Shown here: positions 21,291 to 30,705 of the stretch, in pieces
Layout: the number at the start of each line of letters is the position of its first letter
How positions within the stretch are numbered: the stretch's first letter is position 1
Assembly (NCBI RefSeq): GCF_000321415.2
Contig: NC_019902.2
Coordinates: 2,480,001-2,544,000 of the forward strand
DNA: 64,000 nt
From: Thioalkalivibrio nitratireducens DSM 14787
Lineage (GTDB): Bacteria; Pseudomonadota; Gammaproteobacteria; Ectothiorhodospirales; Ectothiorhodospiraceae
Reading direction: 5' to 3'
Notes under the pieces: generated by a model
The model's input: only the letters and a program-made list of their open reading frames with translations
Databases searched by the model: none
What the model was told of the DNA's origin: nothing
Program-made: the position numbers and the translations under genes

Positions 21291-22403
21291 GTGCGAATCT
21301 GGTTGACAGCCGGGACGGTCGTCCTCGCACTGACCGCATTGGCGGCCTTGGCATGGATGCAATCGCGAGGACCGACCGCGGTACCCAATGCGGCCGAACC
21401 CTCGCCCTGGGCGGGCTTGTCCGAGGCTGCTGACCGGTTTCCCGATCCACCGGCCAAGTGGACCCACCGTTTCCCGGAAGATCACGGCGACCATCCCGAG
21501 CAGTTTGGCGAGTATTGGTTCTTCGCCGGCCGTCTGAACGGGATCGCTGACAACAGCCTCGGCTTCCGGCTGGCGTTTTACCGGCTCGCATTGGCACCGG
21601 ACCCACCGGCGCGAGAATCCGCCTGGGCCGCACACCAGATGTACTGGGCAAGCCTCGTTCTGGAGGAGCCAAGCGCGTCGTGGGCGCATGCCGACGAACG
21701 CGTCGGCCGAGGCGCACTGGGCCTCGCTGGGTCCGACGAACTGCGCGTCTGGGTGGAAGACTGGGCGGCGGAGCACGACTTGGACTGCCGATGCTTTCGC
21801 CTGCGTGCCAATGCTGGCGGCACGCAGCTTCAACTCACGCTGTGGCCACCACCACACGACGCCGTTCCGATTGCCGGCATTCCCGGACTCGGCACCGACC
21901 AGCCCGGCAGCCACGGATACTGGTGGTCCGGATGGCAGGCCGAAGGCTACATCAAGCGTGACGCAGACCAGCATGCTGTCGAAGGCCAGGCGCTGGTAGA
22001 GCACTTCTGGGGCCGCCGCCTTCCGCTTGCGCAGGGGCAGTTGACCCTGAATCGGCTCTGGCTGGAACTGGCAGACGGTTCAGCCCTGCGCTGTCTGCAA
22101 CTGCGCCGCCGGGGAGCAGGCGGGATTCCGCTCGGCCAGTGCCTGTGGCTGTCGTCTGGGAATGAACCGGCGCTGCTGCCGCGTGAAGCGTTGGCGCCTA
22201 CGGGCCCCAGCTTGTACGACCATCCGCTTCGTTGGACACTGGAGTCCCCCGCGGCGGCCCTGGCCCTGCAGGCCGAGGCCGCTCAGCCGAGGCCGCCGCC
22301 CGACTTGCTGCTGCCAGGCTGGAGCGGCCTGCTGCAGACCGATGGAACGAGCGGCGGTCAGCCGGTACAGGGCTGGGGCTGGCTGGAGCTCGGCGGATAC
22401 TGA
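21291..22403 (+). CDS. AttH/CrtC-like lipocalin-fold exported protein (carotenoid 1,2-hydratase family)
   Basis: 370 residues from the GTG at 21291, which has AGGAG 9 nt upstream. A TTG start at 21273 would add six residues. An N-terminal hydrophobic segment (IWLTAGTVVLALTALAALAW) is a signal peptide or anchor. The first domain shows the AttH signature: W/F-F-x-G-x-L with FGEYWFFAGRLNG, then GFRLAFYRLAL and HQMYWASLVL; the second has GSHGYWWSGWQAEGYI. Proteins of this family occur beside FtsX-type ABC exporters (AttEFGH arrangement); such an exporter is encoded at 23877-27168 on the opposite strand. Function probably concerns an exported lipid or hydrophobic compound. Confidence 0.75.
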   Translation: MRIWLTAGTVVLALTALAALAWMQSRGPTAVPNAAEPSPWAGLSEAADRFPDPPAKWTHRFPEDHGDHPEQFGEYWFFAGRLNGIADNSLGFRLAFYRLALAPDPPARESAWAAHQMYWASLVLEEPSASWAHADERVGRGALGLAGSDELRVWVEDWAAEHDLDCRCFRLRANAGGTQLQLTLWPPPHDAVPIAGIPGLGTDQPGSHGYWWSGWQAEGYIKRDADQHAVEGQALVEHFWGRRLPLAQGQLTLNRLWLELADGSALRCLQLRRRGAGGIPLGQCLWLSSGNEPALLPREALAPTGPSLYDHPLRWTLESPAAALALQAEAAQPRPPPDLLLPGWSGLLQTDGTSGGQPVQGWGWLELGGY

Positions 22404-22405
22404 CT

Positions 22406-23821
22406 GTGAACACGACCGACTGGAAAATACTCGTATTCCTGGGCCTCGCTTCCTTCGCGGTCCTCGCCTGCGGCAGCGACGCACCGAAACCGCCCGCCGT
22501 GACGATCGCCGAGCCGGGGCCGATTCCGGCGAGCGCGCAACGCCCCGGCGATCCCGATGCCGGCTATCACACGCTGGTCAATCGCGGCTACGTCAGTTGC
22601 GGCATCCCGGTCGAAGCCTTCCAGGCCAGCCCGGCGCCGACAGAGCCGGGCCATTCCCTTCCAGGACGCGAGGGCCTTAACGCGGAGCTGCCCCATGCGT
22701 TCAACGCCACGGTCAATGCGGACGGGGTCGAACTGGTAGTGAGCAACTGCCTAACCTGCCACGCGGCCGACTTCGAGGGCGAGCTGGTGGTCGGGCTGGG
22801 CAATGCGTTCCTCGACTTCACCAGCGACCCCGCGGTTTGGGCCGAAGCCTTCGGCGCCTTTGTCGACGATGGGCCGGCCGCGGCAGCCTGGGCGAAATGG
22901 GCCGACCGAGTCGGCGCGATTGCGCCCTACATGATTACCAACACCGTAGGCGTGAATCCGGCTCCCAACCTCACCATGGCACTGATCGCGCACCGGGACC
23001 CGGATACCCTCGCCTGGAATGACGAGCCGCGGCTCGCGCCGCCCCCACGGGAACCGCTGCCAACCAAGGTTCCCCCTTGGTGGCGCATGCAGCATAAACA
23101 TGCGATGTTCCACCACGGCGCGGGCCGCGGCGACCACGTTCGCTTCATGATGATGAAGTCGCTGGTCTGCACCGACGACCTGGAGGAGGCACGCGAGATC
23201 GACCGGTGGTTTGCCGACGTGCGGGCGTTCATCGCCAGCCTCGAGCCACCGGAGTTCCCTTTCGAAATCGACCGAACACTCGCCAAGACCGGTAGCGCCG
23301 TGTTCGAACGGCATTGCGCTGCCTGCCACGGAACCTACGACGACTCGCCGACCTACCCAAATCTCATCGTCGACCTGGAAACCGTCGGCACCGATCCGGC
23401 CTACGCCCGCCAGGCTGTCGAGGCAGATCGTTTCCTGAGCTGGTTCAACGGGTCCTTCTATGGGCAGGGTGCCGAAGCCAAACCGGCTCTGGGATACGTC
23501 GCCCCGCCGCTCGACGGGGTTTGGGCCACCGCCCCGTACCTGCACAACGGGTCGGTTCCCAGCATCACCGCGCTGTTCGACAGCGACAGCCGGCCCACCT
23601 TCTGGCGCCTGCAGACCGATCCCCCGGTCTACGATCCGAAAACGCTGGGCTGGCGATACCAGGAGTTGCCGCATGGCAAGGACGGCGCCGCCGATCCGAA
23701 GGAAGCGAAAGCCATCTACGACACGACCCGGCACGGCTATGGCAACGCGGGACACCGGTTCGGTGACTCGCTAGACCCTGACGAGCGCCGCGCGCTGATC
23801 GAATACCTGAAGACGTTATAG
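22406..23821 (+). CDS. Dihaem c-type cytochrome lipoprotein
   Basis: 471 residues from a GTG at 22406, two bases after the AttH-like stop. The leader ends in a lipobox (FLGLASFAVLAC), so it is an anchored periplasmic lipoprotein. There are two haem c sites, CLTCH (about residue 115) and CAACH (about 305). The second domain contains YLHNGSVPSITALF, a block shared with cytochrome c peroxidase-like and related dihaem proteins. Distal ligands cannot be assigned by eye. It probably handles electrons for the neighbouring system, but the substrate is unknown. Confidence 0.75.
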   Translation: MNTTDWKILVFLGLASFAVLACGSDAPKPPAVTIAEPGPIPASAQRPGDPDAGYHTLVNRGYVSCGIPVEAFQASPAPTEPGHSLPGREGLNAELPHAFNATVNADGVELVVSNCLTCHAADFEGELVVGLGNAFLDFTSDPAVWAEAFGAFVDDGPAAAAWAKWADRVGAIAPYMITNTVGVNPAPNLTMALIAHRDPDTLAWNDEPRLAPPPREPLPTKVPPWWRMQHKHAMFHHGAGRGDHVRFMMMKSLVCTDDLEEAREIDRWFADVRAFIASLEPPEFPFEIDRTLAKTGSAVFERHCAACHGTYDDSPTYPNLIVDLETVGTDPAYARQAVEADRFLSWFNGSFYGQGAEAKPALGYVAPPLDGVWATAPYLHNGSVPSITALFDSDSRPTFWRLQTDPPVYDPKTLGWRYQELPHGKDGAADPKEAKAIYDTTRHGYGNAGHRFGDSLDPDERRALIEYLKTL

Positions 23822-23876
23822 GTTGAAAAAGGTGCGCGCCGCGCCCGCCAGACGGGAGGTAGACATACCGATTGGG

Positions 23877-26408
23877 TCAGGCGTTGACCCGTAGCGCGGG
23901 CACCACCGGCATCCGCGCCAAACGCCAGGCCGGGTAGATCGAGGCCAACAACGCCGCGCCGATGCCGAGCGCGACGTTCTCGGCCAGCGGCATTCCCGGC
24001 AGCAGCACGTCCATGCGCCAGCCGAAGGCCTCGCGGTTGATCACCTCGATCAATATCCAGCCCATACCGAGCCCCAGCGGGATCGCCGCAAGCGCCGCGT
24101 ACAGGCCCAGCAGCCCGCCCTGAAGGAATACGAGCTGCGTGACCCCGGCGGGCGGGAGCCCGGTGCTGCGCAGCACCGCATACTCGCGGGCCCGCTCCAT
24201 CTGCAACGCGACCAGCGCGCTGAGGATCGCGACGAACGCGACGAACAGCGTGATCAGCCGCAGCAGGTGCGTGATCGCGAACGTTCGGTCGAAGATCGCC
24301 AAGGATTCGGCCTCGATCGCCTCGGGGCGGGTCACCAGCGCCGGCCGGTCCTGCTCCCGCGCCCAGGCTTCCAGCCTGGCCTCCAGAGCCTCAACGGTCA
24401 CACCCTCGGAGGCACGCAGCCCCATCGAGGCAAACTCGCGGGCAGACCCGGGGTCGTAGCGTTCAGCGCGCATCAATACGGTACCGCTGGGGTTGCTGTA
24501 GTCGCGGTAGATCCCGGCCACGTCGAAGCTGCGCCGGCCCTGTGGGGTTGCGATCTCGATCCGGTCACCGAGATTCAGCGCGTGGTGTGCAGCGAACCCC
24601 TCGGTGATCAGCACTGCGTCGCTCTCGCGCAGGCGCGCGTCGAGGTCCGGGGCAGCGCCTGCGACCAGCGGCAGGTGGCCGAGCCAGTCGGCATGCGGGG
24701 ACAGCAGGAATAGATCGATCACGCCAAGCCCGGAAGGCGTCTCCAGCGTGATCGCGGTACTGACCGACGCGACCTCCGCCCACTGCCGCACAGTGTCCGC
24801 CCAGTCGCCGGGCAGCCGGGAGGAGCTGCGTGCCGCCGCCGGCCCGGCCGAGACCAGGTAGACGTCAGAGGTCAGCGTCTGTCCCAGCCAGTCGGCGACG
24901 CTGACGCGGAAACTCCCGACCAGCACGCTGACGCCGATCGCCGCTGCCAGCGCCAGCGTCAGCGCGACCACCGCCGGGCCGCTGCGCGACAGGCTGCGCT
25001 CGAGGCTGCGCTCGAGGCTGCGCCCGGCGAGCCGCGGCAGCGGGCTGTCGAAGCGGTCCGCGATCGGGCCGCCGAGCCAGCGCAGCGCCAACACGAGCAG
25101 CCGCGGCAGCAATAGCAGGAAACCGGTGATCATCAGGAACAGCGCGACGAAGCCGCCGACGAGTCCCCCGAGACCCAGCGCCGCAATCAACGCGCCGGCC
25201 AGTAGTCCCAGCAATCCGGTCGCGAACAGGTAGCCGGTCAGGTTGCGGGCGCGGCGTTCCACCGCCGCCCGGCCGGACGCGCCCATCCCGCGGCTGCCGG
25301 CCGCCTCCAGCGCCGGCGCCAATGCCGCCAGCACCGTAAGCCCCAGCCCCAGTGCCAGCACGGCCGCCAGCGCCAGCGGGCGCGGCTCGACGGCGGTCAC
25401 CGCGACTGTGAAAAAGTGATCCGATACGGTGCGCGCCACCTGCCCCACCAGCCCCTGTGCGAGCCAGATCCCGAACAGGATCCCGAGCACCGTGCCGATC
25501 AGCCCAACCAGGAAGGCCTCGAACAGCACCACGCCGATCACCTGCCCGCGCCCGACGCCGACCAGGTGCAGGGAACCCAGCACCTGGAGCCTGCGCAGCA
25601 CGGAAAAGGTCTGCGTGTTGTAGACGAGGAACACCGCGATCAATAGCGCGAGCAGGCTCATCGCGGTCAGGTTGATCCGAAACGCCTGCGCCAGCTCGCG
25701 GGCGGCGGCGTCGCGCGCGCCCACAGCGATCAACTCCAGCCCCGGCGGCAGTTGCGCCTCGAGGTCTTCTGCGCGACCGCCGCGGTCGAGGCGCACGTCG
25801 ATCCGATCGAGCCGCCCGGCCCGATCCAACAGCAATTGAGCGGTCGCGATGTCGGCAACCCAGATCTGGCCCTGTGCCGCGCCCGCGGGGGCAGGAAGCG
25901 CGGTCAGCCTGTGCAGACCCGTCGCGCCGTGCGCGCGCAGCGTCGATTCGCCGTCGATGCCCTGCCGCTGCAGCCATTCGGGCGGCACCAGCACCGTGCC
26001 CGGCTCGGTCATCAGACGCTGCACCGGGATCGAGCCGAAGCCGGACGCGGCCTCGCGAAACGGAGCCTCGGCCAGCGGGTCGACGCCGAGCAGGTACACC
26101 GTCTCGCCGGACTCGAGCCGCAGTGCCCCTTCGACGACCGGGGCGAGGTCGCGCCATCCGGCGAGGCGCAGATCCCGGTAATACAGTTCGTCGAACCCTT
26201 CGGCCGGCCCCAGGATCTGGTGCGTCGCAGCCCCGGCGACCTCGAGCATCGAGCGGTCGAAGGCGCGCTGCGCGGACTGGTTGGCCAGGTCGACCGCGAG
26301 CACCACCGCCACCGCGATCACCACGCCGAGGATCGTCAGCGCCCGCTGCAGCGGATGCCGGTGCCAGTCGCGCAGCCAGGCCTTCAGCAGCAGCGCGTTA
26401 CCGTTCAC
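23877..26408 (-). CDS. FtsX-type ABC transporter permease (double-domain)
   Basis: 843 residues from the GTG at 26408. An N-terminal membrane segment (LTILGVVIAVAVVLAVDLANQSAQRAF) and extracytoplasmic domain are followed by two FtsX blocks, each with several helices (LTAMSLLALLIAVFLVYN near the first, LLRLITLFVAFVAILSAL in the second). The double layout matches exporters of the LolCE/MacB superfamily and AttF/AttG-like permeases. It works with the ATPase encoded 37 bp upstream. The genes converge with the AttH-like gene, which is a typical partner. Transported substrate unknown. Confidence 0.85.
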   Translation of the reverse strand: MNGNALLLKAWLRDWHRHPLQRALTILGVVIAVAVVLAVDLANQSAQRAFDRSMLEVAGAATHQILGPAEGFDELYYRDLRLAGWRDLAPVVEGALRLESGETVYLLGVDPLAEAPFREAASGFGSIPVQRLMTEPGTVLVPPEWLQRQGIDGESTLRAHGATGLHRLTALPAPAGAAQGQIWVADIATAQLLLDRAGRLDRIDVRLDRGGRAEDLEAQLPPGLELIAVGARDAAARELAQAFRINLTAMSLLALLIAVFLVYNTQTFSVLRRLQVLGSLHLVGVGRGQVIGVVLFEAFLVGLIGTVLGILFGIWLAQGLVGQVARTVSDHFFTVAVTAVEPRPLALAAVLALGLGLTVLAALAPALEAAGSRGMGASGRAAVERRARNLTGYLFATGLLGLLAGALIAALGLGGLVGGFVALFLMITGFLLLLPRLLVLALRWLGGPIADRFDSPLPRLAGRSLERSLERSLSRSGPAVVALTLALAAAIGVSVLVGSFRVSVADWLGQTLTSDVYLVSAGPAAARSSSRLPGDWADTVRQWAEVASVSTAITLETPSGLGVIDLFLLSPHADWLGHLPLVAGAAPDLDARLRESDAVLITEGFAAHHALNLGDRIEIATPQGRRSFDVAGIYRDYSNPSGTVLMRAERYDPGSAREFASMGLRASEGVTVEALEARLEAWAREQDRPALVTRPEAIEAESLAIFDRTFAITHLLRLITLFVAFVAILSALVALQMERAREYAVLRSTGLPPAGVTQLVFLQGGLLGLYAALAAIPLGLGMGWILIEVINREAFGWRMDVLLPGMPLAENVALGIGAALLASIYPAWRLARMPVVPALRVNA

Positions 26409-26445
26409 GCGGGTTCCCGGCGACGGGTGACGGACGGGCAGCGGG

Positions 26446-27168
26446 TCATCGTTCAGTACCGACCGCAGCTCGCGACGGGTGGTCCAGCAGGCGTCCGTCG
26501 ACCATCCGCACGGTGCGGTCCAGCCGCGCGGCGAGGGCGTCGCTGTGGGTGACCATCAGCAGCGCGCTTCCGGCTGCCTCCACCCGCGCGAGCAGCAGGC
26601 GAAACACCGCCTCGCCGGTGTTCGAGTCAAGGTTCCCCGTGGGCTCGTCGGCCAAGATCAGGCGGGGGCGGTGCACCAGCGCCCGGGCAATCGCGACCCG
26701 CTGCTGCTCGCCGCCGGAGAGTTGTTCGGAGTAACGATCCGCCTTGTCCGCCAGGCCCACGCCCGCAAGTTCGGAGTGCCCCCGGGTTCGCGCCTCGCGT
26801 CCAAGCGCCAGGCCGGCGAGTTCCAACGGCAGTGCCACGTTCTCGGCGGCGGTAAGTGTCGGAATCAGGTGGAACGCCTGGAACACGATCCCGACTTCCC
26901 GCCGGCGGCGCAGCGTGCGTTCCCGCTCGTCCAGGGTTCCCAGGTCGACCCCGTTCAGACGCACGCTTCCCGAGGTCGGGCGTTCGAGACCCGCGGCGAG
27001 GTGCAGCAGTGTCGATTTGCCGCTGCCGCTCTCGCCGACGATCGCGACGCGCTCGCCAGGCGCGAGTTGCAGGTCGAGCGCATGCAACACGGGGATGCTG
27101 CCTCCGCCCCCGAAATAGGAAAAACCGAGGGCGCGGCAATCGAGCACTGAGTTCGGTTCGCTGGCCAT
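26446..27168 (-). CDS. ABC transporter ATP-binding protein (LolD/MacB-like)
   Basis: 240 residues from the ATG at 27168, which follows GGAGGGG. It has Walker A GESGSGKST, signature LSGGEQQRVAIARAL, Walker B LILADEPTGNLD and the His of VTHSD. EPTGNLD is typical of the LolD/FtsE/MacB group, which drives mechanotransmission rather than simple import. Partner of the FtsX permease downstream. Confidence 0.9.
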   Translation of the reverse strand: MASEPNSVLDCRALGFSYFGGGGSIPVLHALDLQLAPGERVAIVGESGSGKSTLLHLAAGLERPTSGSVRLNGVDLGTLDERERTLRRRREVGIVFQAFHLIPTLTAAENVALPLELAGLALGREARTRGHSELAGVGLADKADRYSEQLSGGEQQRVAIARALVHRPRLILADEPTGNLDSNTGEAVFRLLLARVEAAGSALLMVTHSDALAARLDRTVRMVDGRLLDHPSRAAVGTER

Positions 27169-27775
27169 GGGCCCCTCCCGTGTCCACCATCGGACCGCAC
27201 CCGCCCGCAATGGGTTCGCATACCGCTGGGTACGATACTGCACTTGGCTCCGATGGCGGCCCTATGTGGTCCGTTCCGTTTCGATGCCCGCGACTCCGGT
27301 GCCTGCACGCGCAGGATGGAGGCCAAAGGCCGTCATCCGCCGTTCGGCGCCCGGACACCCCACTGGCCTTCGATCGATGGCTTCCCGCCCAGCCTGGCGA
27401 GCGCACCATGGCGCCAGCCACTCGTGAGCAAATTCCGGTTCCACGGTAGCGGGTCCTCCGGTACAATTCCGCCGTCATCCGAAACATGGGTTTCTGCCTT
27501 GAAGCGCAACCGACGCAGTCGATCTAGCCACGCCTTGCGGTAGCAGACCCAGCCCCTCCCGGTTCGGTCGTCGTCCGCAGGGCATGTGGAACCAACGGCC
27601 GGGCCAGAACCGAAGTTCGTCATCACCCTGCTTTGCCCTGCGGCAGGCACCCCTCGGGGCTGCTGCACCGCAAGGGAGGGAACACCGAACCGCGCCCGCG
27701 CCCACACCGAACCCGCGCTGCCCGCACAGCGTACCCACCCCCGGTGCACGACCGGGGCCGGCCCGGAGGAGCGGT
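27169..27775. other. Divergent intergenic region between ABC exporter and mgtE
   Basis: About 600 bp with no gene recognised. It contains a GGCCAAAGGCCGTCATCCGC-type block (around 27320-27350) that recurs near 63.2 kb, so part of it is a dispersed repeat. Promoters for the minus-strand ABC operon and plus-strand mgtE must lie here. No magnesium riboswitch was recognised. Confidence 0.4.
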
Positions 27776-29140
27776 ATGGAACACAATCTGGAGCAATTCG
27801 TCGTCGAGATCCAGGAACTGCTGCGTCTGGACGACCGCGACGGCCTGCGCGAGACGCTAGACTTCATGCGCGTCCAGGACATCGCCTGGGTGCTGATGGA
27901 GCTCGGTGGCGACGATTTACCAACCGTGTTCAACCGTCTCCCTCCCGGCCGGAAGGCCGATGTTTTCGGCTACCTTGCCCCCGGGTACCAAGTCCGCCTC
28001 CTCGGCCAGAGCCCGCGCGCCGATGCCCGCTTCCTGCTGTCCGAGATGGACACCGACGACCTGACCGCCCTGCTGCAGGATCTGGACGAAGAACAGCTGC
28101 GCGATTATCTGCGCCTGCTGCCCTTTCGCGCAATCCGCCGAGCGCTGAAGCAGCTGAACTACCCCGGCAACTCGGTCGGCCGCGTCATGTCGTCCGACGT
28201 CGTGGCCGTGGAACTCGACTGGAGCACAAAACGTGCGCTGGCCTTCATCCGGCGCAACGCAGACGAACATACGAACAACGTAATCTTCGTGGTCGATGAT
28301 GAGCGCCGCCTGGTCGCATCGATCCCGATCCGTCATTTCCTGCGCGGGCGTCCCGACGACCCGGTCGAAACCCTGCTGCCGCCGAACCCGCCGGTGACGG
28401 TGTCGGTGCTCGACGACCCGATCGAGGCAGCCCGCCGCATCCAGCACTACGACCTCGAAACCCTGCCGGTGGTCGGCGAGGACGGGGTACTCCTCGGCGT
28501 CGTGACGGTCGACGACGTGGTCGACCTGCTCGAGGCCGAGTCCACCGAGGACTTTCACAAGATGGGCTCGGTCGGCGTGCTGCCCCTGAGCCTTCAGAAC
28601 GCAAGCCCCCTCCTGCTCTTTCAGAAGCGGGTGGGCTGGCTGCTGGTGCTGGTCGCGTTCAACGCGATGGGCGGCTACGTGATCTCGCGTTACGAGGAGG
28701 CGATCGAGGCGCTGGTCGCGCTGGTGTTCTTCCTGCCACTGATCATCGCGTCGGCGGGCAACGCCGGCGCGCAGAGCTCCACGCTGATGGTGCGCGCACT
28801 GGCGACGGGCGATGTGAGTGCCCGCGATTGGCTGAAGCTCTGGGGCAAGGAAATCGGTGTGTCGGTATCGCTGGGAGCGACGATGGGGATCGCGGTGTCG
28901 ATGGTCGGCCTTTGGCGCGGCGGATTCGACCTCGCGCTGCTGGTGGCAATCGCGATGTCGCTGATTGTGGCGGCGGCGAGCATCCTCGGCATGCTGCTGC
29001 CGCTGATCCTGAACCGCTTCAAGCTGGATCCCGCCACCGCGAGCGTGCCGCTGGTGACCTCGCTCGCGGACGTCTTCGGCATCCTGATCTACTTCGCGCT
29101 CGCCGTCGCGATCTTCAACCTCACCATTGCCGGTGCATGA
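27776..29140 (+). CDS. mgtE: Magnesium transporter MgtE (first copy)
   Basis: 454 residues; the ATG at 27776 follows GGAGGA. The layout is an N-terminal superhelical MgtE_N domain (about 1-130), tandem CBS domains (about 130-260, for example VFVVDDERRLVASIPI with one residue offset) and a five-helix membrane domain containing the family block FFLPLIIASAGNAGAQSS. It conducts Mg2+ inward through the inner membrane, gated by Mg2+ at the CBS/N interface. It is followed after 13 bp by a second mgtE. Confidence 0.93.
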   Translation: MEHNLEQFVVEIQELLRLDDRDGLRETLDFMRVQDIAWVLMELGGDDLPTVFNRLPPGRKADVFGYLAPGYQVRLLGQSPRADARFLLSEMDTDDLTALLQDLDEEQLRDYLRLLPFRAIRRALKQLNYPGNSVGRVMSSDVVAVELDWSTKRALAFIRRNADEHTNNVIFVVDDERRLVASIPIRHFLRGRPDDPVETLLPPNPPVTVSVLDDPIEAARRIQHYDLETLPVVGEDGVLLGVVTVDDVVDLLEAESTEDFHKMGSVGVLPLSLQNASPLLLFQKRVGWLLVLVAFNAMGGYVISRYEEAIEALVALVFFLPLIIASAGNAGAQSSTLMVRALATGDVSARDWLKLWGKEIGVSVSLGATMGIAVSMVGLWRGGFDLALLVAIAMSLIVAAASILGMLLPLILNRFKLDPATASVPLVTSLADVFGILIYFALAVAIFNLTIAGA

Positions 29141-29153
29141 CGTCGGTGCCGCC

Positions 29154-30515
29154 ATGAATGCCATCATCGAAGAAAGCCCGACGCTCGCCGACCGCCTGCG
29201 TGACGCGCTGGAGCACGACGCCGTCGAGCACCTGGCCGAGCTGATCGACGAGAACCCGGCGCAGGACATCGCGCTGGCGCTCGGCGAGTTGCCGCGCCAG
29301 CACTGGCACGCGCTGTTCGAGCGTCTGAACCACGAACGCACCGCCGAGATCTATGCGCACCTTCCCACCGAGCACCAGACCGTGCTCCTCGAGCAGCTCG
29401 ACCCGGCCGAGGCGACCCGGCTAATCGGCGAACTGTCCTACGACGACGCGGCCGCAGTCCTCGACGAACTCGAGGACGACCACGCCGAGGCGATCCTCGC
29501 GGCGCTGCCGGAAGGCGACCAGCAGGCGCTCTCGTCGCTTCTCGCCTACCCGGAAGAAAGCGCCGGGCGGATCATGACACCGGAGTTCGCGACCGTGCGC
29601 CCCGAGTGGACCGTCGCCGAAGCGCTCGATCATCTGCGCGAGCACAGCGAGATCGCGGAGACGGTCAACACCATCTTCGCGGTTTCACCCGAAGGCCAGC
29701 TGCTCGGCTGGATGCGGTTGAAGGAACTGCTGCTGAGCCGGCCCAGCGTGACCGTGGAGTCGCGGATCCATACCGACATCGTCAGCATCGAGGCGCAGGA
29801 AGACCAGGAGGAGGCTGCCCGGCGCATCAGCCACTACGACCTCGACGTGCTCCCCGTGGTAGACGAACGCGGCGTGATCCTCGGCATCATCACCGTGGAC
29901 GACGTGCTCGACATCATCCGCGACGAAACGACCGAGGACTTCCACCGAATGGCCGCAGTCGGCGACATGCCGCTGTCGCTGCGCGATGCGAGTATGCGGC
30001 TGCTGTACCGCAAGCGCGTCGGCTGGCTGGTGATCCTGGTGCTGGTGAACCTGCTTTCCGGTACCGCGATCGCGTTCTTCGAAGCCTCGATCGAGGCGGT
30101 CGTCGCGCTGGTGTTCTTCCTGCCGATGGTCATCGCCTCCGGGGGCAATGCCGGAGCCCAGGCGTCGACGCTGATGGTGCGCGCACTCGCGACCGGCGAC
30201 ATCCAGACCCGCGACTGGTTCCGGATGGCGGCCAAGGAGGTCAGCGTCTCCGCGGGCCTGGGCATATCGATGGCCGCCGCAATCTGGCTGACCGGCAACT
30301 GGCTCGGCAACCTCGAAGTCGCGAACGCGATCGCGCTCGCGATGTTCCTCGTGGTGCTGTTCGGGTCGATGTTCGGGATGAGCCTGCCGTTCCTGCTGAC
30401 CAGGCTCCGGCTGGATCCGGCCACGGCGAGCGCGCCGCTGATCACCTCGGTCGTCGACGTGATCGGCATCATCATCTACTTCGGCGTGGCCACCGCGATC
30501 CTGCAGCTGGCGTGA
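29154..30515 (+). CDS. mgtE: Magnesium transporter MgtE (second copy)
   Basis: 453 residues from the ATG at 29154 (MNAIIEESPTLADRLRDALE). Same layout as its upstream neighbour, with N-domain, two CBS motifs (PVVDERGVILGIITVDDVLD) and the membrane block FFLPMVIASGGNAGAQAS. The two proteins are clearly diverged in the N-domain but close in the membrane part. MgtE works as a homodimer, so a heterodimer of the two products is conceivable. Confidence 0.93.
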   Translation: MNAIIEESPTLADRLRDALEHDAVEHLAELIDENPAQDIALALGELPRQHWHALFERLNHERTAEIYAHLPTEHQTVLLEQLDPAEATRLIGELSYDDAAAVLDELEDDHAEAILAALPEGDQQALSSLLAYPEESAGRIMTPEFATVRPEWTVAEALDHLREHSEIAETVNTIFAVSPEGQLLGWMRLKELLLSRPSVTVESRIHTDIVSIEAQEDQEEAARRISHYDLDVLPVVDERGVILGIITVDDVLDIIRDETTEDFHRMAAVGDMPLSLRDASMRLLYRKRVGWLVILVLVNLLSGTAIAFFEASIEAVVALVFFLPMVIASGGNAGAQASTLMVRALATGDIQTRDWFRMAAKEVSVSAGLGISMAAAIWLTGNWLGNLEVANAIALAMFLVVLFGSMFGMSLPFLLTRLRLDPATASAPLITSVVDVIGIIIYFGVATAILQLA

Positions 30516-30541
30516 CCGCTCCCCTGCACGGCCGGGAGCGG
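30516..30541 (+). terminator. Possible terminator after mgtE pair
   Basis: An 8-bp perfect inverted repeat CCGCTCCC/GGGAGCGG with a 10-nt loop lies directly after the stop codon. There is no U tract, so intrinsic termination is uncertain. It sits between convergent genes. Confidence 0.35.
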
Positions 30542-30705
30542 ATCAAGCTCCCTCCCCCACTTGTCGGCGAGGGCTGAGGAGGGGGCGTGTCCTTCCACAC
30601 CGTGCGTTGACCTCACCCCGCTCCACCGCGCACCCGCCTACCCCTGCAACGCCTCGACCCCCGGCTCGTTTGGCCACGGAGTTCGGTGACGCCGCTGTGG
30701 GTGGG

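Noticed and set aside
27169-27775. Magnesium riboswitch (M-box/ykoK type) before mgtE
   Set aside because: None of the conserved elements could be recognised by eye, and such leaders are rare in this group.
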